A DNA stretch of 64,000 bases from the NCBI RefSeq assembly GCF_016595505.1, contig NZ_JAENIL010000012.1, positions 62,001 to 126,000 on the forward strand, in the 5' to 3' direction. Shown one piece after another: positions 43,504 through 50,961 of the stretch; positions within the stretch are counted from its first letter, which is position 1, and each line of letters begins with the position of its first letter. The notes under the pieces are model-generated. The model did no database searches. It worked only from the letters and a program-made list of their open reading frames with translations, and was not told the DNA's origin. Position numbers and translations under genes: made by a program. Source of the stretch: Pelagicoccus mobilis (GTDB lineage: Bacteria > Verrucomicrobiota > Verrucomicrobiia > Opitutales > Opitutaceae).

Positions 43504-43740
43504 CTACTTCTTGTTGATAATGATGGTTTCCAGTGCCTCTACCCGTTTTTCCATTTTCTGCAGAGACTGATGTAGTTCCTGCATGATGCGGGCATCTTCT
43601 TCGCTGAGCCCAGCTCCTCCCTTTGCTTTCGCCTCTGCCTTCGTTTTAGCGATGGTGGTGATAGAGCCGAAGATGATGCCTACGATCGCGATGGGGATGA
43701 CGTAGGGCATGATTTCGACGAGGAAGTGAAAGGGGTTCAT
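43504..43740 (-). CDS. pspB: PspB-like small membrane protein
   Basis: 78 aa. One N-terminal membrane helix (FLVEIMPYVIPIAIVGIIFG) is followed by a charged region and a C-terminal coiled coil (LSEEDARIMQELHQSLQKMEKRVEALETIII). Length, topology and the R-(I/V)-x-x-L-E-x-I tail match PspB, although sequence identity to the E. coli protein is low. It lies between pspA (43 bp) and pspC (29 bp), where PspB is expected. Confidence 0.8.
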   Translation of the reverse strand: MNPFHFLVEIMPYVIPIAIVGIIFGSITTIAKTKAEAKAKGGAGLSEEDARIMQELHQSLQKMEKRVEALETIIINKK

Positions 43741-43783
43741 TGCTTAGGTGCGTTTTGGCTGTGAGTTGGTGTGGGGGAGTTGA

Positions 43784-44458
43784 TTACTTATCGGTGGTCT
43801 TATTCTCGATCTCTGCCTTGAGAGCGGCAAGTTCGTTTTCGAGGCTTTCGTCACCTTCGAGTTTCGCGAACTCGTCTTCGAGGGAGGGGCGCGACTTGGC
43901 GTTGACGAGCTCGGCGTCGGCTTCCATGCGCTCGATGCGGTTTTCGAAGGCGTCGAAGCGGGCCATGGCGTCTACGCTTTCGTTTTTGCGGAGCACGCTC
44001 TGGGTCTTGTAGCTCTTTTGGGCCTGGTTGTGGCGTTGTACGAGCACTTGGTGCTTCTTGCGTGCGTTGGTGAGCTTTTCTTCGAGTTGGGCAATGTCCT
44101 TCTGGTAGTTGGACACGATGCCTTCGAGTTGGGCGATCTCCTTGGTGAGGCGGTCTACTTCGTCGGCGAAGATGCGCTTTTCAGCGAGAGCTTCGCGAGC
44201 GAGGTCTTCGCGGCCTTTGGTGACGGCGAGGCGAGCCTTGTTTTCCCAGTCGTCAACGCGGAACTGCACGTCGTCGAGAGCGCGGGTGACCTTGGACTTG
44301 GCGGCCATGGCTTGGGCGCAGGATGCTTTGATTTCGACCAGGGTGTCTTCCATTTCCTGGATCATGAGTTTGATCAGCTTCTCCGGGTCTTCGGCCTTGT
44401 CGAGCATGGCGTTGATGTTGGAGGAGACGATGTCTTTGAAGCGTGTGAATATTCCCAT
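43784..44458 (-). CDS. pspA: phage-shock protein A
   Basis: 224 aa of almost continuous coiled coil. The true start is the ATG at 44458, which gives the diagnostic MGIFTRFKDIVSSNINAMLD. The open frame upstream runs into the promoter. The PspA family patterns EDPEKLIKLMIQEMEDTLVEIK and VDDWENKARLAV are clear. PspA is an ESCRT-III-like protein. In enterobacteria it binds and inhibits PspF, and under stress it oligomerises on the inner membrane to preserve the proton-motive force. The C-terminal tail is longer than in E. coli, and acidic. It is first gene of the psp operon, with sigma-54 promoter P5 about 42 bp upstream. Confidence 0.96.
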   Translation of the reverse strand: MGIFTRFKDIVSSNINAMLDKAEDPEKLIKLMIQEMEDTLVEIKASCAQAMAAKSKVTRALDDVQFRVDDWENKARLAVTKGREDLAREALAEKRIFADEVDRLTKEIAQLEGIVSNYQKDIAQLEEKLTNARKKHQVLVQRHNQAQKSYKTQSVLRKNESVDAMARFDAFENRIERMEADAELVNAKSRPSLEDEFAKLEGDESLENELAALKAEIENKTTDK

Positions 44459-44497
44459 TTTTGTTTTTCGGTTAAAATTGAAGTGTTGCCCCTGTAT

Positions 44498-44554
44498 TAA
44501 CATGAGCTGTGCCAATCGTTACTGAAAAAATCTTAAGTGATTGAACAGCAGTGA
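44498..44554 (-). promoter_or_regulatory. composite sigma-54 promoter P5 (psp operon)
   Basis: On the minus strand TTGGCACAGCTCATGTTA has the -24 GG and, 10 bp on, GT instead of GC at -12. CACTTAAG (around 44532-44538) lies 18 bp upstream. A further TCACTGCT (reverse complement of 44547-44554) lies beyond it and is shared at the same spacing with P6. sigma-54 control of psp is known in enterobacteria. Confidence 0.75.
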
Positions 44555-44609
44555 AATAAAAATTTAGAATCCGATATTCGTTCCAAGGTGAAAACAAAAA
44601 GGTTTGATT

Positions 44610-44642
44610 ATGGACCAATATTTGGAGAAAAAAACCAAATAA
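44610..44642 (+). CDS. 10-codon upstream ORF abutting pspF
   Basis: ATG 44610 opens MDQYLEKKTK and stops with TAA at 44640-44642. The pspF ATG follows with no gap (TAAATG). It could couple or limit pspF translation. It may also be chance, as the region is A-rich. Confidence 0.35.
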   Translation: MDQYLEKKTK

Positions 44643-45656
44643 ATGAGCCAGGGAGATTCTGAGGATTTTGAGATGGGGGCTTTGCCCGAGGCCTTGGGGG
44701 TCTCGGAGGCGTTTTTGGATTTTCAGCAACGTCTTTCCGCGGTGGCGAAAATCGATCGCCCGGTTCTGATTATAGGGGAGCGGGGGACGGGTAAGGAGCT
44801 GGCGGCGGCTCGCCTGCACTATCTTTCTCAAAGGTGGCAAGGGCCTTTGGTGGCTTTGAATTGCGCGGCATTGTCGGAGTCGGTTTTGGAGTCGGAGCTC
44901 TTCGGTCATGAGGTCGGAGCGTTTACGGGGGCGGTGAAGCGTCGGCTGGGGCGTTTCGAGGCGGCGGACGGGGGGACGCTCTTCTTGGACGAGATCGGGC
45001 TGGTTTCGATGACGGTGCAGGAGAAGATTTTACGTGCGGTGGAGTATGGCGTTTTCCAGCGCGTGGGCGGGTCGAGCTCGGTGAAGGTGAACGCTCGGAT
45101 CGTGGGAGCGACCAATGCGGATTTGTCGGAGATGTCGCGGGATGGGAAGTTCAAGAGCGACTTGCTGGATCGCCTTTCGTTTGACGTCTTGTATCTGCCT
45201 CCGTTGAGAGCTCGCCGGGAGGATATCGTTTATTTGGCGATGCATTTCGCGGCGGGGATGTCGCGCGAGCTAGGGATGGAGGAGGTGCCGGAGTTTAGCG
45301 AAGGGGCTTTGGGGAGCCTGGATGCCCATGATTGGCCGGGTAACATCCGCGAACTTAAGAATGTGGTGGAGCGAAGCGTGTATCGAAGCGGTGGCGGCAA
45401 AATCCAGAAAATCGAGTTCGATCCTTTTGTGAATCCTTATGCGGATTCCGATGTATCGGAAAAATCTGACAAGTTGGTGGAGGGGACGGTTTCTTTGGAG
45501 AAGCCTCTGACGACTCAGGTGAAGGAACTTGAGATTCGCTTGTTGAAGAAGGCTTTGATGGATACGGGCTTCAAGCAGCAAGCGGCGGCGAATAAGTTGG
45601 GCCTAACCTATAATCAGTTTCGGTCAATGTATCGAAAGTATAAAGACGAGTTTTAG
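44643..45656 (+). CDS. pspF: sigma-54 activator PspF
   Basis: 337 aa without a receiver domain, as in E. coli PspF (325 aa). The AAA+ domain has Walker A GERGTGKE (45-52), the sigma-54 contact loop GAFTGA (92-97), GTLFLDEIG and the sensor/arginine region [39 protein letters not shown] precedes a Fis-type HTH (AAANKLGLTYNQFRSMYRKYK). Long stretches match E. coli PspF closely. It binds upstream of psp and is inhibited by PspA. It is divergent from pspA, so the locus is a complete sensor-activator-effector module. Confidence 0.95.
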   Translation: MSQGDSEDFEMGALPEALGVSEAFLDFQQRLSAVAKIDRPVLIIGERGTGKELAAARLHYLSQRWQGPLVALNCAALSESVLESELFGHEVGAFTGAVKRRLGRFEAADGGTLFLDEIGLVSMTVQEKILRAVEYGVFQRVGGSSSVKVNARIVGATNADLSEMSRDGKFKSDLLDRLSFDVLYLPPLRARREDIVYLAMHFAAGMSRELGMEEVPEFSEGALGSLDAHDWPGNIRELKNVVERSVYRSGGGKIQKIEFDPFVNPYADSDVSEKSDKLVEGTVSLEKPLTTQVKELEIRLLKKALMDTGFKQQAAANKLGLTYNQFRSMYRKYKDEF

Positions 45657-46417
45657 GAGTCGTCGTTGCTTGGGCGGAGGCGTTTGAGGAGTTCGCTTGC
45701 CGAGCGTACGTTTTCTGGGGAGTGGCGGAAGGTGATGATGTAGCCCGAGATGCTGGCTGGGGTGTTATCAAGTAAACTGGTGATCTCTTCGAGGTCGTTG
45801 TTCTCGGCGCGCATGTTGAAGGCTAGCCAAATCTCGAGTTCGGAGTTGAGCTCGTGGAGTTTGCTGGCGGTTTTCTCGATGAAGGAAACGACGGTTTTGC
45901 GTTTCGCGGTGAGGGTGCGTTCTGGATACAGGGCGATCGCGTTGACCTTGGAGGCGAGGAGTTTGAGATTGGCGGTCTTGCGGGCGGTCGGGTAGTCGAT
46001 GGCGAAAATTTGATAGGCTCGAAGGCGTTCCCCTTTTGCGATGACTTCTTCGAGGGAGGTCTGGTTCAGGTCGATGTTTAGGCTGGGGTTCGATATCTCG
46101 AAGAAGTGTCCACCGATTCCGTTTTGTTTTTTTAGTAGGAAATCTTCCATCTGGCTGGCTTCGGGGAGGCCTGGAAACTGGAGCAGGACTTTCCGTTTTT
46201 CGATGGCGTACCTGTTGGAACGGAATCCGTCTTTCATCCCGGCGAAGTAGGACATGATGAGACCGTCGCCGTTGTGGAGCCGAGATTTGGCTAGGTTTTC
46301 GAATTCTGTATCCGTCCAGTCGTAGCGCGGCCAGATGATCAGTCTTTTTTCCGAGTCCTCTTGGCAGAACGCTGAGAAGGGGAGGAGCAGGGAGGCGATG
46401 ACGAGGAGGGACTTCAT
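45653..46417 (-). CDS. exported hypothetical protein, probable TIM-barrel-like
   Basis: 254 aa with a signal peptide (MKSLLVIASLLLPFSAFC). The mature part alternates beta strands and helices: GLIMSYFAGMKDGFRSNRYAIEKR, KVLLQFPGLPEASQMEDFL, NAIALYPERTL, ELEIWLAFNMRAENNDLEEI and ISGYIITFRHSPENVRS. This order resembles glycosidase-like barrels, but I see no catalytic signature. It overlaps the end of pspF by 4 bp, convergently, and lies downstream of a TonB receptor. The function is unknown. Confidence 0.7.
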   Translation of the reverse strand: MKSLLVIASLLLPFSAFCQEDSEKRLIIWPRYDWTDTEFENLAKSRLHNGDGLIMSYFAGMKDGFRSNRYAIEKRKVLLQFPGLPEASQMEDFLLKKQNGIGGHFFEISNPSLNIDLNQTSLEEVIAKGERLRAYQIFAIDYPTARKTANLKLLASKVNAIALYPERTLTAKRKTVVSFIEKTASKLHELNSELEIWLAFNMRAENNDLEEITSLLDNTPASISGYIITFRHSPENVRSASELLKRLRPSNDDS

Positions 46418-46498
46418 TGCTTGTCAGGTAGGGGATGGAGGCTGCGAAGGCTAGCCAAATGAAGTCTTGGGACTCGTTGTGTAGAGAATCTAATACGT

Positions 46499-46540
46499 TA
46501 AAAGGCCCGGTCTGTCAGGGGGTGACAGGTCCGGGCCTTT
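46499..46540 (-). terminator. strong terminator downstream of the TonB receptor tandem
   Basis: AAAGGCCCGG...CCGGGCCTTT with inner TGTCA...TGACA forms a long, nearly perfect stem around GGGGG. On the minus strand TTTT follows. The flanks 46418-46498 hold no gene. Confidence 0.85.
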
Positions 46541-46628
46541 AACATTTGGGGTGGGTATGGAGAGAAGGTTGGAGGATGTTGCGGTGTGGGTCAAGCGGGT
46601 GTTTTGAGCAATTCCTCGTGCGGAGGGG

Positions 46629-46697
46629 CGGGAGTGCGCGTGTCACGCGATTGGAAAGGGGAAGATAGCCAGCAATCGCGTGACGAGCACGCTCCCG
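46629..46697. repeat. 69-bp imperfect palindrome between two minus-strand genes
   Basis: The 25-bp arms 46629-46653 and 46673-46697 agree at 21 of 25 positions when one is reversed. The outer 6 bp (CGGGAG/CTCCCG) and the inner 12 bp (GTCACGCGATTG) are perfect, and the loop is 19 nt. It resembles REP/BIME-type sequences and is not explained by the terminator 90 bp away. Confidence 0.65.
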
Positions 46698-46740
46698 CAA
46701 TTGTTGGGCGGTTTCTTGGCTGAAAACCGTATTGAAGTAG

Positions 46741-48729
46741 TCAATACTGGGAGCGGAAGCTGAGGCGGGCTTCGGTGCCGGTTTGGTAGATGCCTCCGGG
46801 GATGCTCCAGATACTGGGTTCGATGTTGGTGCGGTCGAAGAGGTTGTCGATGTTGAGGTCGATGCTAAACGCGTCGGCCTTGTAGCGGATGCCAAGGTTT
46901 ATGCTGTGGTAGTCGGGGAGATCGCGGGCTTCGGGGAGAGGGCTGCTCTTACGATCGAATTTGTGGAGGGTGGTGAGGGAGGCGTCCCAGGTGTCGCCTT
47001 CGTAGCGCAGGCCGAGTGCGAGTTTCGTTTCGGGGAAGAGCTCGTAGAGGGCGTCGGAGTCGGAATTGCGGGAACGTACGTGGCTGGCGTTGAGGAAGAC
47101 GAGTGTGTTGAGGTTGTCTTGGAGGTAGGTGGCCTCGAGCTCGTAGCCGTAGGATTCGTTTCGTCCTGCGTTTACGAATTGGGCGGCGAGCCCTGCGTTG
47201 CGAGAGGCGTCGGTTTCCTGGGTGATGATGGCGTCCTTCCACTTGTTGGTGAAGAAGGTGTTGTTGAGGGTGAAGTTCTCGTTGGTGAAGATGTGTATGA
47301 GCTCGTAGCTATTTAGTCTCTCGCCTTCGAGAGCGGTGCCTCCGAGGAAGGCGTTTCCACCGGCAATTTCTCCTGCGGCAGGGGCTCGGTACCCGGAGGC
47401 GGCGATTAGTTTGAGTGAGTTTTGTTGGTCCAGGTGGTAGATGACTCCAAATTTTGGAGACAGCTCGTTGGCGTCGGTATTGGAGAAGTGATCGTAGCGA
47501 AGGCCAAGGTCTAGGGCGAGTCGCTCGTCCAGAAAGCTGTCCGTGTAGCTTGCGAAGAGGGTGCTGATATCTCGGGAGAAGCCGTCGTAGGGAGAGGTGG
47601 CGGGGGATCCTGCGGATTGTAGTTGAGAGTGGGGGATCGACATGTGGATGAACTCTATGCCGGCTTTGAGGAGGCGTTGATCTTGCTCGTGTTCAAGATG
47701 TAGTTTACCTCCGGTGGCCTTGTCTTCCCATTCGAGGAAAACTTGTCCGTTCCGGGATTCCAGGTCGAATCGCGAGTCGTTGTGCCAGACGCTCGGCTTG
47801 AGGGTGAGGTCGTTTCCGAGGTCCAGGTCAGAGCGGTAGTAGAAGAGTCGCGCGGATGCGGGATTGGCGCGCGAATAGCCGTCGGCATCGAAGAGATCGT
47901 AGAAGTCGTCGGTGGTGGATTTGTTTAGCAGGATGCCGATGCGGTGGTTTTCGTACTGGAAGGTTTGGTTGAGTGATTTTGATTCGAGCTCGTAGTCGTA
48001 GGCGCGTCCGGCGGTGGGAGCGTAGGGGCCTGCCGCGCTTTGGCTGAAGTAGTTTAGGTTGGTTGTGCTGCGGATGCCGCCTCCTAGGTCGTAGCTTGCC
48101 CTAAAGGTGGCTTCGTAGTCTTCGCGGGTGCCGATGCTGGCGTGAAATTGCCGGGTGTCTGATTCGCTTTTCCAGGGGCGTAGGAGGATGGCGCCGTGGA
48201 AGGCGCCGGGACCGTAGAAGCTGGAGATGGGGCCTTTGACGATCTCGATGCTCTCGAGCATCTGGGAGGAGAGCAGGCTTTTGCCGTAGAGGTCGGTGGC
48301 GAAGGTGAAGCCGTTTAGTGGAATGCCGTCGAAGAGGAGGGCCTTGCCGCGGGCCGAGCCGGTGCTGTCTGAGTAGCCGCGGATCGAGAGGGTGGTTGAG
48401 CCGCCGATCGAGAGGTGGGTGTCGACTCCGCTGACGTAGTTCAAGGCGTCGAAGGCGAGCGTTGCTCCGAAGCGTTGCCATTCTGGCTCCTGAATCCGGT
48501 CCACGGATCCAAATACCGATCGCTCGTCTTCGAGGCGATCGCTGGCGACGATCACCTGGACGTTTAGGAGTTCTTCAAGTGTCAGGTCGAACAGGTCTTC
48601 TTCGGCTTGCAGCGAGGAGTGAAGGAGTGCTGCTGCGAGACTGGCGCAGGCTTGGTAGACTGCTCGGCGGGATCTGCTCGGGGGCAGAGGGGAGTTGGCT
48701 AAGGGGGAAGGCACTCTTCGTACGATCAA
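46741..48729 (-). CDS. TonB-dependent receptor, tandem copy A
   Basis: 662-aa outer-membrane receptor. The signal peptide region contains ASLAAALLHSSLQAEE and is followed by FDLTLEELLNVQVIVAS. The plug has GVDTHLSIGGSTTLSIRGYSDSTGSARGKALLFDGIPLNG and SIEIVKGPISSFYGPGAFHGAI. The barrel ends in ARLSFRSQY. The wording resembles small vitamin B12/heme-type receptors without an N-terminal regulatory domain. Substrate unknown. Copy B is immediately upstream (88 bp) and is more than half identical by eye, with the middle of the barrel diverging most. Confidence 0.92.
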   Translation of the reverse strand: MIVRRVPSPLANSPLPPSRSRRAVYQACASLAAALLHSSLQAEEDLFDLTLEELLNVQVIVASDRLEDERSVFGSVDRIQEPEWQRFGATLAFDALNYVSGVDTHLSIGGSTTLSIRGYSDSTGSARGKALLFDGIPLNGFTFATDLYGKSLLSSQMLESIEIVKGPISSFYGPGAFHGAILLRPWKSESDTRQFHASIGTREDYEATFRASYDLGGGIRSTTNLNYFSQSAAGPYAPTAGRAYDYELESKSLNQTFQYENHRIGILLNKSTTDDFYDLFDADGYSRANPASARLFYYRSDLDLGNDLTLKPSVWHNDSRFDLESRNGQVFLEWEDKATGGKLHLEHEQDQRLLKAGIEFIHMSIPHSQLQSAGSPATSPYDGFSRDISTLFASYTDSFLDERLALDLGLRYDHFSNTDANELSPKFGVIYHLDQQNSLKLIAASGYRAPAAGEIAGGNAFLGGTALEGERLNSYELIHIFTNENFTLNNTFFTNKWKDAIITQETDASRNAGLAAQFVNAGRNESYGYELEATYLQDNLNTLVFLNASHVRSRNSDSDALYELFPETKLALGLRYEGDTWDASLTTLHKFDRKSSPLPEARDLPDYHSINLGIRYKADAFSIDLNIDNLFDRTNIEPSIWSIPGGIYQTGTEARLSFRSQY

Positions 48730-48817
48730 GTGGTAACGTGAGAAGCTAGCGATTTCCTCGCCGTGCGCAAGTGACCGGGAGCGTATCCGCGGAGTGTCCT
48801 TTCTTGGTTGGAAGGTC

Positions 48818-50893
48818 CTAAAACTCGGCTCTCAGGCTGAGTCTCGCTTCCGCTCCGGTCTGGTAGACGCCTCCGGGGATGCTCCAGATGCTGGGCTCGA
48901 TGTTGGTGCGGTCGAGGAGGTTGTCGATGTTGAGATCGATGCTGTATTGGTCCGCTTTGTAGCGAATGCCTAGGTTTAGGGAATGGTAGTCTGGGAGTTG
49001 GCGGGCTTCTGCGAGCGGGCTGCTTTTTCGGTCGAGCTTGTGGAGGTTTGTGAGCGAGAGGTCCCAGAATTCTCCCTCGTAGCGGAGGCCGAGGGCGAAC
49101 TTGGTTTCGGGGAAGAGTTCGTAGCGGGCTCCGGTTTCCGAGTCTTTGGACCGGACGATGCTGGCGTTTAGGAAGACGAGGGTGTTGATGCTGTCTTCCA
49201 AGTAGGTGGCTTCGAGCTCGTAGCCGTAGGACTCGTGGCGGCCGGCGTTGACGAATTCTCCCTCGAGGCCGGCTGCTTGGCTGGCTGGGGTTTCTTGGAT
49301 GACGATGGCGTCCTTCCAGTCGCTAGTGAAGACGGTGTTGTTGAGGGTGAGCTTGTCGTTGGAGAAGATGTGGATGAGCTCGTAGCTGTTGAGGCGTTCG
49401 CCGTCGAGCGAGCTGCCGCCGATGAAGGCGTTGGTGCCGGCGATTTCACCGGCGGCGGGAGCTCGGTAGCCAGAGGCGGCGATGAGCTTGATCACGTTTT
49501 GCTCGTCGAAGTGGTAGATGAATCCGAGCTTTGGGGAGAGCTCGTTGGCGCTGGTGTTGGAGAAGTGGTCGTAGCGGAGGCCGAGATCGATATCGAGCTG
49601 CTCGTCGAGGAAGGAGTTGGTGTAGTTGGCGAAGAGGGTGCTTATTTTGCGGGAGAAGCCGTCGTAGGGGGCGAAGCTGTAGTCGTCGCCGATGAGGCTT
49701 TTCGAGTCGGTGATCCACATGTCGACGTATTCGAGGCCGACTTTGACGAGGCGGCGGTCTTGCTCGTGCTCGAGGTGGAGCTTGAGACCGCGTGACCGGT
49801 CCTTCCAGATCTGGGTCTGGGCATCGGCGAAGAAGTCGAGCTCGAAGCTGGATTCGTTGCTCCAGAGGCTCGGTTTCAGGGTGAAACCGTTTTCTAGCTC
49901 CAGGGTGGAGCGGTAGTAGACGAGGATGGCTTTGGCGGGATCGGTTTGCGAGTAACCGTCGGCTTGAAAGACGTCGTAGAAGTCTTCTGTCGAAGACTCG
50001 TTGAGCAGGATGCCTAGGCGGTGTTCGCCGTATTGGAAGGTTTGGCTGAGGGACTTCGATTCGATTTCAAAGTCGTACTCGCGTTCGGCAGTGGGGGCAA
50101 AGGGGCCGGCTTCTCCTTGGTGGTAGTAGTCGAGGCTGGTGGTGCTGGCGATGCCGTTGCCGAGGTCGTAGTGGGCTCTAAAACCTGCCTCGTAGTCGTC
50201 TTGGGTGCCGATGGAGAGGTAGGTCTGGCGGGTTTCGTATTCGCTGGTCCAGGGGCGGAGCAAGATCGCTCCGTGAAAGGCGTCCGGCCCGTAGAAGCTG
50301 GAGATGGGGCCTTTTACGATTTCGATGCTTTCGAGCATCTGGGAGGAGAGAAAGCTCTTGCCGTAGAGGTCGGTGGCGAAGGCGAAGCCATTGAGCGGGA
50401 TGCCGTCGTAGAGCAAGGCTTTGCCGCGAGCGGATCCGGTGGCGTCGGCGTAGCCTCGGATGGATAGCGTGGTGGTTCCGCCGACGGAGAGGTGGGTGTC
50501 GATGCCGCTGATGTTCTCGAGGGCGTCGAAGGCCAGCCGCGCTCCGAAGCGTTGCCATTCGGACTCGCCGATTCGATCGACGGAGCCAAAGACGTAGCGT
50601 TCACTTTCCACTCGATCGTTGGCGACGATAACTTTCACGTCCAGCAGTTCCTCGAGGCTGAGATCGAAGAGATCGTTTCCAGAAAGACTAGATGCGTACA
50701 GGCCCAGAATCGCTAGGTATGAGCATTTCCATGACGTAGCGTTTCCACGTCTATTTGCAGGATTGAGTTGGTTTTTGGGCACTCTGGGGAGTTTGTTGGA
50801 GTCAGTTAAGTGTGGAAACGATAGCTTTGCGCGGCTGAGGCGCAAGTGGCTTTGTGCGTTGAGCCAAGGGTCGCGAGGTTTAACGTTCAGCAT
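48818..50893 (-). CDS. TonB-dependent receptor, tandem copy B
   Basis: 691 aa as drawn. The first about 50 residues look unlike a signal peptide. A hydrophobic stretch CSYLAILGLYASSLSG near residues 58-73 is the likely leader, so the true start may be a downstream TTG or GTG. The N-box FDLSLEELLDVKVIVAN, the plug (VDRIGESEWQRFG, ISGIDTHLSVGG, KGPISSFYGPDAFHGAI) and the C-terminus (GVYQTGAEARLSLRAEF) match copy A. It is divergent from the sulfatase gene with only 68 bp between, so the two may share control. Confidence 0.9.
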   Translation of the reverse strand: MLNVKPRDPWLNAQSHLRLSRAKLSFPHLTDSNKLPRVPKNQLNPANRRGNATSWKCSYLAILGLYASSLSGNDLFDLSLEELLDVKVIVANDRVESERYVFGSVDRIGESEWQRFGARLAFDALENISGIDTHLSVGGTTTLSIRGYADATGSARGKALLYDGIPLNGFAFATDLYGKSFLSSQMLESIEIVKGPISSFYGPDAFHGAILLRPWTSEYETRQTYLSIGTQDDYEAGFRAHYDLGNGIASTTSLDYYHQGEAGPFAPTAEREYDFEIESKSLSQTFQYGEHRLGILLNESSTEDFYDVFQADGYSQTDPAKAILVYYRSTLELENGFTLKPSLWSNESSFELDFFADAQTQIWKDRSRGLKLHLEHEQDRRLVKVGLEYVDMWITDSKSLIGDDYSFAPYDGFSRKISTLFANYTNSFLDEQLDIDLGLRYDHFSNTSANELSPKLGFIYHFDEQNVIKLIAASGYRAPAAGEIAGTNAFIGGSSLDGERLNSYELIHIFSNDKLTLNNTVFTSDWKDAIVIQETPASQAAGLEGEFVNAGRHESYGYELEATYLEDSINTLVFLNASIVRSKDSETGARYELFPETKFALGLRYEGEFWDLSLTNLHKLDRKSSPLAEARQLPDYHSLNLGIRYKADQYSIDLNIDNLLDRTNIEPSIWSIPGGVYQTGAEARLSLRAEF

Positions 50894-50961
50894 CTAGTGC
50901 TTGGAATCGCTGTTGAATCAGCCAACTCCTGTTCAACTGTTCATCCTTTGTTTCTCGCCCT

